NCBI GenBank assembly: GCA_026770615.1
Contig: MU631404.1
Coordinates: forward strand, 39,388-50,986
DNA length: 11,599 nt
DNA from: Pavlovales sp. CCMP2436
Taxonomy: Eukaryota; Haptophyta; Pavlovophyceae; Pavlovales
Reading direction: 5' to 3'
The notes beneath the pieces were generated by a model. That model was not told the origin of the DNA and searched no databases. It was given only the letters and a program-made list of their open reading frames with translations. A program made the position numbers and the translations under genes. Within the stretch, counting starts at the first letter, position 1; each line of letters opens with the position of its first letter. Shown in pieces: positions 1-6,271 of this stretch.

Positions 1-181
1 GCGAGGCCGAATACCCTGTCCTGGGCACGAGCTTTCCTGAGATACTCGGCCTCGAGGGGCTTTGCGGTATATATATATATTCGCCATCCTGAAACGGCCG
101 GATCGCGCTGAGCGGCTCCACCAGTCCAGCAAGCTCAGGAGACGGAGAGTTCTTCTTCGAGCGTAGTTGATCCGCCACCAT
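1..181 (-). CDS. 5' part of an unrecognised gene running off the left edge
   Basis: An ATG on the minus strand (179-181) opens a frame that stays open for 60 codons to the window edge, so this is the N-terminal part of a longer protein. The start has A at -1 and G at -3 and +4, a good eukaryotic context shared with the other genes here. The peptide is hydrophilic and rich in Ser, Pro, Lys and Arg, with no motif or membrane segment I recognise. It is transcribed divergently from the packaging ATPase across a 78-bp gap. If the window is a linearised circle, the frame continues exactly into the right-edge ORF (see findings). It was judged real because it is open to the edge, has a good start context and is GC-rich in the same way as the right-edge ORF. 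Function unknown. Confidence 0.5.
   Translation of the reverse strand, partial: MVADQLRSKKNSPSPELAGLVEPLSAIRPFQDGEYIYIPQSPSRPSISGKLVPRTGYSAS
2..54. repeat. Inverted repeat, 12-bp arms
   Basis: Positions 2-13 and 43-54 are reverse complements with one mismatch (cgaggccgaata against tactcggcctcg), separated by 29 nt. The repeat lies within the left-edge reading frame, so it may be incidental to coding. Confidence 0.45.
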
Positions 182-259
182 TCCGCTATTATGAAAAGCC
201 GGTGATATCCATTCGTTATGTTTTTTTTAAAAAAATAGGTGTATTATATAGCTTCAAAA
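182..259. promoter_or_regulatory. Divergent intergenic region, candidate bidirectional promoter
   Basis: This 78-bp gap lies between two divergent ATGs (181 on the minus strand, 260 on the plus strand). It contains a T8A7 tract at 221-235, symmetrical on both strands, and A/T-rich sequence up to the ATPase start. Poly(dA:dT) tracts of this kind are common in eukaryotic promoters because they exclude nucleosomes. The promoter role is inferred from position; no transcription start can be fixed. Confidence 0.45.
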
Positions 260-1021
260 ATGGAAGTAAATTCCACGGAAGACCCGATTAATTCGTCCGA
301 CAAAGTTATAGAGGAAACCAATAACATACAGCTGACAATTCCTAGGTTTGATGTCGACAACGCACTCGGCGATGATATCCCGGCGCCCTTACCGGCGCAA
401 CACATGTTCGCATGCTTCTTGGGGCCACCACGGTCAGGAAAAACGAGTCTGTCCACAGCCATGCTTACACAGACCTCACCTAAAGTGTATAATGGGGTCT
501 TCGACCACGTCTTTTTGTTTGTGCCGGCTACTAGTTTTGCATCGATGAGCGACTCACCTTTCAGAAATCACAATAAAGTAAGCCACGAGCTTGATAAGGC
601 AACGCTCGATGCGGTGATCGTAAAGCTCGAGACTGCGTCCAAGAAAAGGCAAAATAGTCTCCTTATCATAGACGATTTTATGTCGAGTCTTAAAGAAATT
701 GCGCTTAGATCGGCACTTGAAAAATTGATATCAAATCGTCGCCATTTACGGGTAAGCGTGTGGATCATCAGTCAGACGTACCGATCGATTCCACTAACGA
801 TTCGTAAGCTCGTGAGCGCCCTCTTTTTATTCCGTGTTTCGAATTTGCGAGAGCTGGAGAGTATTAGAGACGAGTTAGTGCCTCGCAGTAAAATTGAGTT
901 TCAAGAGCTTTACAACCACCTTTTCAAGCCTGGAGGTGACTCACATCAGTTCATGTTTATCGACGTCGGGAACGCACTCATATTCAATAAATTTGCCAAG
1001 CTAACTTACAGATTAAAATAA
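260..1021 (+). CDS. A32/FtsK-HerA-type genome packaging ATPase
   Basis: Predicted 253-aa P-loop ATPase that would drive viral DNA into preformed capsids. Walker A is GPPRSGKT at residues 55-62. Walker B is LLIIDDF at 134-140, with the acidic pair D138/D139. These are followed by NRRH at 159-162 and a polar SQTYRSIPLTIR segment at 171-182 that includes Q172. This order and spacing are typical of the A32-like packaging ATPases of nucleocytoplasmic large DNA viruses, virophages and Polinton-like elements, and the length is normal for them. The start is ATG 260 (A at -3, G at +4); an in-frame GTG at 239 is open but is not a likely eukaryotic start. It is the first gene of the rightward set. An AATAAA overlaps its TAA stop, and the next gene starts 26 nt later. 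It is the strongest sign that the window encodes a packaged virus. Confidence 0.88.
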   Translation: MEVNSTEDPINSSDKVIEETNNIQLTIPRFDVDNALGDDIPAPLPAQHMFACFLGPPRSGKTSLSTAMLTQTSPKVYNGVFDHVFLFVPATSFASMSDSPFRNHNKVSHELDKATLDAVIVKLETASKKRQNSLLIIDDFMSSLKEIALRSALEKLISNRRHLRVSVWIISQTYRSIPLTIRKLVSALFLFRVSNLRELESIRDELVPRSKIEFQELYNHLFKPGGDSHQFMFIDVGNALIFNKFAKLTYRLK

Positions 1022-1022
1022 A
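1017..1022 (+). promoter_or_regulatory. Poly(A) signal overlapping the ATPase stop codon
   Basis: AATAAA spans the TAA stop (1019-1021) in the string TTAAAATAAAA. The small minus-strand gene ending at 5857 has almost the same arrangement, which makes chance less likely. Use as a poly(A) signal is inferred. Confidence 0.4.
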
Positions 1023-1047
1023 ATCTTGGCACAGAGTACAGACATCA

Positions 1048-1890
1048 ATGGCCGTGAACAATCTCAACCGCGATAGGCTTCTTGCGCTAACGGACACAGA
1101 CCCACGCCACAGAGTTACTCATTACTTGCTCAACGGTCGACCGTACGATGGAGCTATGCACCCGATTTTTCAAAAAGGTAAGATTGCGCCCACGTACATG
1201 ACGGGTCCACGGCACCATGAATTTAGCGAGTTTTTGGTGTACAGCGTTCGGCCGATTCTAATTGACACCATACCTCAAAACGACCTTCCTCGCCTCCCAC
1301 GCGAGCCCAAAAATATATATACCGCGTACCAAGATGCAGGGGTGTACGATGACGTGCTGAACAATGTGAGTGGACAGCCAGCACTAAATCGATCTATAAT
1401 ACCAGCGCGAATGGTGCCGCCGATGCTAAGTGGAAGGGATAGACCCTCAAACAGCAATACCACCCAAGGTTTTGCAACCCCCCGGGGAGCCGTATCCGGT
1501 GGTAGAGGCGATCAAGTTTTTTATAGTCGAGTTCCACCTTCATCTACATCGGGTACACCTTTGGTCCCAGATTCCAGTGGTGTTTTACCTCCAGACTTAC
1601 GACCTCAAACTCGCTCACAAGCCGCACCAGCCGCACCAGCCGCACAAGCCGCACAAGCCGCACCAGCCGCACCAGCCGCACCAGCCGCACCAGCCACAAC
1701 CGGTGTGCTCGCCATGATACCGAGGCAGGTAAGACGCGAGGGGCGTGGATTCATTGTAAACCCCCCGGTGACTATGGGTAGTTTTATGCCGCCACCTGCG
1801 GTGCCTCCACGGGTTTTTGCCGGTCCTGCCCTCCCGCCTGGTTTTATTCGTTTCCCCAATCCACGGTGTCGTCTCAGCCACCTAGACTAA
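1048..1890 (+). CDS. Pro/Ala-rich protein, possible virion component
   Basis: Encodes 280 aa from ATG 1048 (+4 G). Residues 1-110 look globular and contain the motif-like stretches TDPRHRVTHYLLNGRPYDGA and HHEFSEFLVYSVRPILI. The rest is disordered and rich in Pro, Ser, Gly and Ala. Residues 192-215 are a run of AAP/AAQ triplets encoded by eight 9-bp repeats (1621-1692). The last third is Pro-rich up to a stop that forms TAATG with the next ORF. I do not recognise a family. Its place between the packaging ATPase and the surface-protein gene suggests a minor virion or assembly protein, which is inference. The Pro-rich composition continues in the -1 frame beyond T_TTC_CCC at 1851-1857, so a frameshifted product of about 429 aa is possible. 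The eight C-terminal residues after the shift site look unlike the rest. Confidence 0.75.
   Translation: MAVNNLNRDRLLALTDTDPRHRVTHYLLNGRPYDGAMHPIFQKGKIAPTYMTGPRHHEFSEFLVYSVRPILIDTIPQNDLPRLPREPKNIYTAYQDAGVYDDVLNNVSGQPALNRSIIPARMVPPMLSGRDRPSNSNTTQGFATPRGAVSGGRGDQVFYSRVPPSSTSGTPLVPDSSGVLPPDLRPQTRSQAAPAAPAAQAAQAAPAAPAAPAAPATTGVLAMIPRQVRREGRGFIVNPPVTMGSFMPPPAVPPRVFAGPALPPGFIRFPNPRCRLSHLD
1621..1692 (+). repeat. 9-bp coding minisatellite, 8 units
   Basis: There are eight perfect-length copies of gccgcacca, two of them gccgcacaa, encoding Ala-Ala-Pro or Ala-Ala-Gln. The copies are almost identical at DNA level, which suggests recent expansion by slippage. The unit length keeps the frame, so copy number can vary without breaking the gene. 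Confidence 0.85.
1851..1857 (+). promoter_or_regulatory. Candidate -1 ribosomal frameshift heptamer
   Basis: The sequence T_TTC_CCC fits the X_XXY_YYZ slippery pattern in the zero frame of the Pro-rich gene, 31 nt before its stop. A -1 slip enters the frame of the ORF that ends at 2336. CCC in the A-site position is weaker than the usual AAA or UUU, so this is a tentative call. Confidence 0.25.
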
Positions 1891-2336
1891 TGTACACACC
1901 CCCTACCCCTGCACCTAACACACCACCGAATTTTCCGGAGACGGCTATTACGGGCGGACCAGCTCCACCAACACGCCGGGTGACTGGTTTTGATTCACCC
2001 AGTAAATCGTCGGGGGCCGCTTCGTCTAGGTCGGGGACTGGTTCTTCTTCAAGGGGCGAACAGCCAGTAATAAAGCCATTTATGAAACGCCAAGGGGAGG
2101 TGGAAAGTCTCGGTATCCAATTCACAGAGGAACAGATGAAAATGATGTGGGAGATGTCTGATAAGCGAAGGCTGCCTTTGAAGACTGATCTTGAAGTTTC
2201 TACGCAGAGGCAGAGGTTGATCACTTACGCAAGCCTGCTTGATCCTATAAGGGTTCGATACGGAGACCTTACCTCACCTAAAGCCAGGGCGGCAATATCT
2301 GTCGTTTTTGGATTGCACAAGAATAATATCCCTTGA
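1890..2336 (+). CDS. Small basic/Ser-Pro-rich ORF coupled to the upstream gene
   Basis: The only early ATG shares its A with the preceding stop (TAATG, 1888-1892), giving a 148-aa product. The first 65 residues are a disordered Pro/Ser/Gly-rich tract that continues the composition of the upstream protein. Residues from about 70 on (starting near QGEVESLGIQFTEEQMKMMW) look like a small helical domain rich in charged residues. No known family is recognised. The ATG has a poor context (C at -3, T at +4), unlike the other starts, so translation by termination-reinitiation or by -1 frameshift from the upstream gene is more likely than independent initiation. The frame is open upstream of 1890 through the candidate slippery site. 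The ORF ends in TGA, and an AATAAA follows 30 nt later. Confidence 0.65.
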   Translation: MYTPPTPAPNTPPNFPETAITGGPAPPTRRVTGFDSPSKSSGAASSRSGTGSSSRGEQPVIKPFMKRQGEVESLGIQFTEEQMKMMWEMSDKRRLPLKTDLEVSTQRQRLITYASLLDPIRVRYGDLTSPKARAAISVVFGLHKNNIP

Positions 2337-2365
2337 TCTAATATGATGATGATCTGATAATGATC

Positions 2366-2371
2366 AATAAA
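2366..2371 (+). promoter_or_regulatory. Poly(A) signal after the Pro-rich gene pair
   Basis: AATAAA lies 30 nt after the TGA at 2334-2336, in a 65-bp A/T-rich gap. The same gap holds a TATATA at 2387-2392, just before the next ATG (2402), so it may combine a 3' end with the promoter of the surface-protein gene. Confidence 0.4.
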
Positions 2372-2401
2372 AATATATGACGATGATATATACATCTCTT
2401 A

Positions 2402-4933
2402 ATGGCGAACGTTTTCGGGCAATTGCAACTCAGAACAACGATTTCCTCTCTTGAAATACCGTTGACGACTAACACGTCTACAATTACACACCTGAGTTTG
2501 AGCAGCCTTGATGGAGATGAAGAACAAAACAAAACACGTGACCCCGCTAAGGTTCTCCTCAGTACCGCAGTCCCTGTAATTTTAACCATCAAATTAATAA
2601 AAAATATCCCTGGATCGTCCTCGGCTCGTGATTTCGTATGGTCATCAGAAGACTCGCCAACGGTCGTCGTGACAAAATGGCTAACACAGATGCGTCCTAC
2701 TATTTCGACTGTAAGTTTCGGCCATTGCGGTCTCCTGTTCGATTCTTCAACGAGCAAGTTTAGTGCAGTATACGATCAAGATCTGGCTTACGGCAGCATT
2801 TCCGATGTGTTTTACCAGGTCGACCGTGACTTTGGTACCGACCAGGCTAAACGGACCCTTGGTTTATTGCTCACGAACTCGCCGAACATATTCTGGCAGA
2901 CCAACATGGCTCCTCGCCCCTTTCCGAATATATTCCTTTCATCGCCTACAGGCACAGCCCTCATTTTACCCTTCAATTCGAGTATTTTTGAGTCACCCCT
3001 AGCACACGTATCCGAGTTGAAGCTGACCACCGAATTGGAGACAGCGACAAACTCAATCGGCTTGCAGTTTACACTCGCACAGGAATCTACATTTACTGAA
3101 GGAACAGTGGCATTAATCGGCGATACATTAAAATTACAGACAGAAACGTTGGAAAACCCACTCGCATCTACGTTCACACTGAAACTACGCAACTTACCAC
3201 TTCCAGACCCACTTCCAGTTTTAGGTGTTCTGGTAAGGCGAAACTCCCTTAGTCCAGATGTAAACCTTGCACGGTGGTTTTATTGGAGTCCTGATGATAC
3301 ACCAGCACAGATTATAGTCAAGTGGAACGATCAAATGCGACTTTTTGTAGACGGAAATAGCTTCGGACATCTCACGTTGACGTACGACACGACCACATCT
3401 AAATTTGCACCGGTGTTTGATTATAACACAGATTACGGCACACCCGAAGGATATGGTTGGTTTTCCATGTGGGACGGAGATGACCCAAGCAAGGACCATC
3501 TTGGGATGGAAAGGACCCCCTCGTTTTTGAACCCTGGTTGGTCGGCTGGACCCCGTCCTTTATCGATGAGTACCTGGCCTCTCATTTTCCCATATGCAGC
3601 AGGTTTCTATTTTAAAACTGTAAAATTAGATGTCTTTGTAACGGGGTCAAATGGAGTGGTTCCACGTCAGGTTGTTTTTGATATATCTCAATCTGTTACA
3701 AATTATCGTACCGCTCGCAAAAGGAAATTCACGTTGATTACTAAGCACTCAAATGATGTCACTTTTTTTAGCGACGCAACAGAGGTTTTACGAGATACAG
3801 AGGTAGGTGAATTAGCTACGATTTACTCGAGAATTTATAGGCCGGTCTTACGTGTTTGTGGTGGTTCATTTACAACAGGATCGTACACAGGTGCAATTAC
3901 ACCGGTGAGTTCATTAATTATGATGAGTGATAGCTCGCGTGATATTACACTGGGCGACTTTGAGTTAAAGACCATTCAAACGGTAATAAACAATAATGCT
4001 TATTTTAAAGGATTGTACGGAAAAACCGACAACGGAACAACCATTAACGTAATTAACTCGGTTGAACGTCTAGAAAACGCATTATACGAGGTTCAAAAAA
4101 ACATAAACATAGTGAGCTGCACGGCTACATCTGACTCATGGCTTATAACTACAGACAACCCAAGCGGGGATGTCCAGCTAAATGTGTCATCGGCGTACAA
4201 CCCTGCGGCTGCCAGAAATTTAACAAGAGAGAGTCCAACATTCAGCGACAACAACACGATTGTTCCAAATTCAGATTGGCCTGCGTCCACATTGTTCACA
4301 ATAGTAGGTTCCTCGGCTCTCTCAGGCGGGTCTGGCCACGAACCTCATCGCGCATTCAACCGGGATACGAGCACCTTTTGGGCTAGCGGTGCGGGAACGT
4401 ACAACACCACTGGAGCCGGGCAGCAATTTATAACCGTTATATACCCCCAAGCGGTCGAGATGCGATCCTACAGGATCAATCCGGGTACCCTTTTGACCTC
4501 AGGTACATCGGCGCCGATCCAGTGGTCAATATCGGGATCAAATACTGGCGGGCTATTCACCGTTGTTGACACGTTCAGCACATCTGGGTGGGTTGACAAC
4601 GTCTCTCAAACATTTATAATGCATGACCAAACCTCGCTTTACAAATACTGGCGCATCACTGTTACGAGGGTAACGAGCACAGGAAGTACGACATACGCAA
4701 TACTTCCCTCGGTTATTTTTGACACAGGTATCGGCGACACCCGGTACATGTTTTCACTTCCGATGAACACCAGCTCGTTTAAAATTTACGTAGGGGATGC
4801 TGCAGGGAAAGCATTAAGCATGATAAACTCTAACTTCAGTTGGCCATTTTTTATCGTTCTTATCAAGAACTCGAGAATAGTGTGCTCTGGATTATACCAT
4901 CTTTCAACTACTGGTTTTATAAAAGTAAGTTAA
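2402..4933 (+). CDS. Large virion surface/fibre-like protein with duplicated module and discoidin-like domain
   Basis: Encodes 843 aa from ATG 2402 (+4 G). Residues 1-200 and 200-400 are a tandem duplication. FVWSSEDSP at 78-86 matches FYWSPDDTP at 293-301. SFGHCGLLFDSSTSKF at 105-120 matches SFGHLTLTYDTTTSKF at 320-335. TLGLL near 152 matches HLGME near 366. Short YD..T.KF....LG modules of this type recur, as I recall, in fibre or minor-capsid proteins of small eukaryotic dsDNA viruses. Residues 629-775 resemble an F5/8 type C (discoidin) carbohydrate-binding domain: HRAFNRDTSTFW (649-660), WSISGSNTGGLFTVVDT (708-724) and YKYWRITVTRV (747-757). The protein is Ser/Thr-rich and predicted mostly beta, with no signal peptide or membrane anchor. 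Its likely role is host attachment. A highly unusual capsid protein cannot be excluded. Confidence 0.72.
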   Translation: MANVFGQLQLRTTISSLEIPLTTNTSTITHLSLSSLDGDEEQNKTRDPAKVLLSTAVPVILTIKLIKNIPGSSSARDFVWSSEDSPTVVVTKWLTQMRPTISTVSFGHCGLLFDSSTSKFSAVYDQDLAYGSISDVFYQVDRDFGTDQAKRTLGLLLTNSPNIFWQTNMAPRPFPNIFLSSPTGTALILPFNSSIFESPLAHVSELKLTTELETATNSIGLQFTLAQESTFTEGTVALIGDTLKLQTETLENPLASTFTLKLRNLPLPDPLPVLGVLVRRNSLSPDVNLARWFYWSPDDTPAQIIVKWNDQMRLFVDGNSFGHLTLTYDTTTSKFAPVFDYNTDYGTPEGYGWFSMWDGDDPSKDHLGMERTPSFLNPGWSAGPRPLSMSTWPLIFPYAAGFYFKTVKLDVFVTGSNGVVPRQVVFDISQSVTNYRTARKRKFTLITKHSNDVTFFSDATEVLRDTEVGELATIYSRIYRPVLRVCGGSFTTGSYTGAITPVSSLIMMSDSSRDITLGDFELKTIQTVINNNAYFKGLYGKTDNGTTINVINSVERLENALYEVQKNINIVSCTATSDSWLITTDNPSGDVQLNVSSAYNPAAARNLTRESPTFSDNNTIVPNSDWPASTLFTIVGSSALSGGSGHEPHRAFNRDTSTFWASGAGTYNTTGAGQQFITVIYPQAVEMRSYRINPGTLLTSGTSAPIQWSISGSNTGGLFTVVDTFSTSGWVDNVSQTFIMHDQTSLYKYWRITVTRVTSTGSTTYAILPSVIFDTGIGDTRYMFSLPMNTSSFKIYVGDAAGKALSMINSNFSWPFFIVLIKNSRIVCSGLYHLSTTGFIKVS

Positions 4934-4934
4934 G

Positions 4935-5005
4935 CAAAAAGAACCAAAAAGAACCAAAAGAAAGTTCAAAAAAAAGTTCAAAAAAAAAGTTCAAAAAAAA
5001 AGAAC
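4935..5005 (+). repeat. A-rich tandem repeat with alternating GAAC/GTTC caps
   Basis: Six units of 10-14 nt begin with C and an A run and end in GAAC, GAAC, GTT(C), GTT(C), GTT(C), GAAC. A-run length grows along the array from 5 to 9. GAAC and GTTC are reverse complements, so short stems can form between units. The array starts immediately after the surface-protein stop and ends 62 nt before the lipase-like start. It may act as a nucleosome-free promoter element or a 3' processing region. The following 5006-5067 holds nothing else I can name. Confidence 0.7.
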
Positions 5006-5067
5006 ACTAATATCACACTAAAGCACACACGAAGACTGACAACAGCTTTAAACGAAATTCGGCAGAC

Positions 5068-5691
5068 ATGGCAAGAGCCAGTTATTTACCGCTAAACGAA
5101 GCTGAAAAGTTTGTGGAGGGGCTTGGTTACACTCTCGATCGTCAACTGTCTCGAGACGATACGATGGTCGTGGTAGACTCTCTTGGCCAGCCCACTATAA
5201 TTCACCGCGGCAGCGTTACACCACGAGACTGGTTGGTCGACGATGTTTTGATCGCGGTAGGCTCAAATAACGAAACGCAGAGGCTAAGACGTGCCCGTCA
5301 AATCACACTAGTTGCCGAAGCAAAATATAAATCAAAAAGCAACGCGGTAGGCCACAGCCTTGGCGGGCGACTCGCAGAACTCGCGGGTAGTGGAGGCGAA
5401 ATTGTCACGTTTAACCGTGCTGCGGGCCTGGGCGACCTCGGTCTTGGTCTTGGAAGGAATCAACCGAGTCGAAATGGGTCGAGACAGACCAACGTTCGAA
5501 CGAAAATGGACGTTGTATCTAGCCTTTCAACACTTAATCGACGCCCAGATGTAAATCAACCCCCGACCGTGAATGTGAGGCAGACAGAGCAGGCCAATCG
5601 ATTCCTGCCAGGGCCGGTGAGACTGTTTTTAAATACCGTGAAAGCTCACAGTTTGAATAATTTGAAGCAAGGAAAGGGAAAGGGGCGGTAA
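5068..5691 (+). CDS. Class 3 lipase-like alpha/beta-hydrolase protein
   Basis: Encodes 207 aa from ATG 5068 (G at -3 and +4). The nucleophile elbow GHSLGG is at residues 95-100, with Ser97. HRGS at 46-49 followed by DWLVDD at 54-59 matches the HRGT...DW..D pattern that class 3 lipases carry near the oxyanion hole. D148 in KMDVVSSL and H194 in KAHSLNNL are placed as the acid and base, so a full Ser-Asp-His triad appears intact. The protein ends in a basic Lys/Gly tail. There is no signal peptide or membrane segment, and the domain is short for a secreted lipase. Lipase-like proteins occur, as I recall, in Polinton-like viruses and virophages, where a role in membrane breach during entry or exit has been proposed. 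It is the last gene of the rightward set. Confidence 0.78.
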   Translation: MARASYLPLNEAEKFVEGLGYTLDRQLSRDDTMVVVDSLGQPTIIHRGSVTPRDWLVDDVLIAVGSNNETQRLRRARQITLVAEAKYKSKSNAVGHSLGGRLAELAGSGGEIVTFNRAAGLGDLGLGLGRNQPSRNGSRQTNVRTKMDVVSSLSTLNRRPDVNQPPTVNVRQTEQANRFLPGPVRLFLNTVKAHSLNNLKQGKGKGR

Positions 5692-5833
5692 ACCCGTGCA
5701 ACGAAGGGCTCGCTGAGTACCACTCTGGCAACAGCATTGGGGAAAACGAGTGCTTCTTACTGTACTTGGCATCGTGCTTTAAACATTTAAAATCGCACTG
5801 CATCATATATGATAACATGCGATATTTTTTTTT

Positions 5834-5853
5834 ACTTTTTACTTTTTACTTTT
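5834..5853 (+). repeat. Short ACTTTTT tandem repeat
   Basis: Units at 5834-5840 and 5841-5847 are identical (ACTTTTT), and 5848-5853 is ACTTTT. The tract is in the convergent 3' region. Confidence 0.7.
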
Positions 5854-5856
5854 ATT
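5851..5856 (-). promoter_or_regulatory. Poly(A) signal directly after the small minus-strand gene
   Basis: TTTATT on the plus strand reads AATAAA on the minus strand, directly abutting the TAA stop at 5857-5859. The string TTAAAATAAAA is the same as at the end of the ATPase gene. Confidence 0.4.
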
Positions 5857-6213
5857 TTAAGAGACGCTACAACAAAGACTCTCATCCGGTGGTAATTCAT
5901 GGTGAGGCGGATCACTGTTGCCTGGGAATAAAATTTGGCGATTGGTGCCGTTTAGCAGGGCGTAAAATTCCACGTCGCACCACCACCAAGATTTTCTGTA
6001 AATTCGGATGTAATGTGTGTCGGCCTTGAATAACAGGTTCCTATCATGGGAGAAGCTGCCTGAAATCGTTTGCCTACTGGGTGATTTTTTTACGTTTATG
6101 AGACTGAGGCTTTGGGGAAGCTCGATTCTCATTTTTTTGATTACACTTGTGAGTTCCTCGAGTTGTTTTGTGTGTATTTGGGTGACATTCGTCGGGTAGA
6201 AAACAGTAGCCAT
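5857..6213 (-). CDS. Small orphan protein
   Basis: Encodes 118 aa from ATG 6211-6213 (+4 G). The N-terminal part has a charged helical look (KQLEELTSVIKKMRIELP, from about residue 17). It is followed by a beta-like part with an aromatic run (YRKSWWWCDVEFYALL, near residues 73-88). No family is recognised and there are no membrane segments. It starts 58 nt after the replicase stop on the same strand. The gap between them contains two AATAAA signals, so it probably has its own transcript. Support for it being real is the ATGG start shared by the other genes, the stop/AATAAA arrangement, and that it fills a gap otherwise unexplained. An opposing plus-strand frame here has no such signals. Confidence 0.6.
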   Translation of the reverse strand: MATVFYPTNVTQIHTKQLEELTSVIKKMRIELPQSLSLINVKKSPSRQTISGSFSHDRNLLFKADTHYIRIYRKSWWWCDVEFYALLNGTNRQILFPGNSDPPHHELPPDESLCCSVS

Positions 6214-6231
6214 CTACCCTTGCTTGTACGA

Positions 6232-6243
6232 TTTATTTTTATT
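6232..6243 (-). promoter_or_regulatory. Two poly(A) signals after the replicase
   Basis: TTTATT occurs at 6232-6237 and 6238-6243, each reading AATAAA on the minus strand, 29-40 nt after the replicase stop (6272-6274). They fit a 3' end for the replicase transcript. Confidence 0.45.
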
Positions 6244-6271
6244 ATCTTTTACCCTTTACCCTTACCTTTCT

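Larger units (their letters stand above)
5692..5856. terminator. Convergent intergenic region with imperfect hairpin and T-rich tail
   Basis: This region lies between two convergent stops (5691 on plus, 5857 on minus). It holds an imperfect inverted repeat (5792-5806 with 5809-5823, 11 of 15 paired). A T9 run (5825-5833) and two and a half ACTTTTT units (5834-5853) follow. On the minus strand TTTATT at 5851-5856 reads AATAAA directly after the stop of the small gene. A role in transcription end formation for both gene sets is inferred from position. I see no ORF with coding character on either strand. Confidence 0.4.

Noticed and set aside
68..81. TATA-box from the TA repeat
   Set aside because: The repeat lies inside the left-edge reading frame (Tyr-Ile-Tyr-Ile), so a promoter role is not needed to explain it.
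1605..1881. Minus-strand Ala/Gly-rich and Cys/Gly/Trp-rich ORFs
   Set aside because: Both are the complement of the 9-bp repeat in the Pro/Ala-rich gene.
2338..3192. Minus-strand ORFs opposite the surface-protein gene
   Set aside because: The plus-strand gene shows domain duplication and conserved motifs; these are shadows.
4935..5005. CRISPR array
   Set aside because: Units are 10-14 nt and contiguous, with no spacers.
5766..6029. 87-codon plus-strand ORF in the convergent region
   Set aside because: It begins in low-complexity T-rich sequence (Phe/Tyr run) and then overlaps the better supported minus-strand gene.
6249..6268. Telomere-like TTTACCC/CCCTTA repeat
   Set aside because: Only about three imperfect units between two genes; too short and irregular for a telomere.
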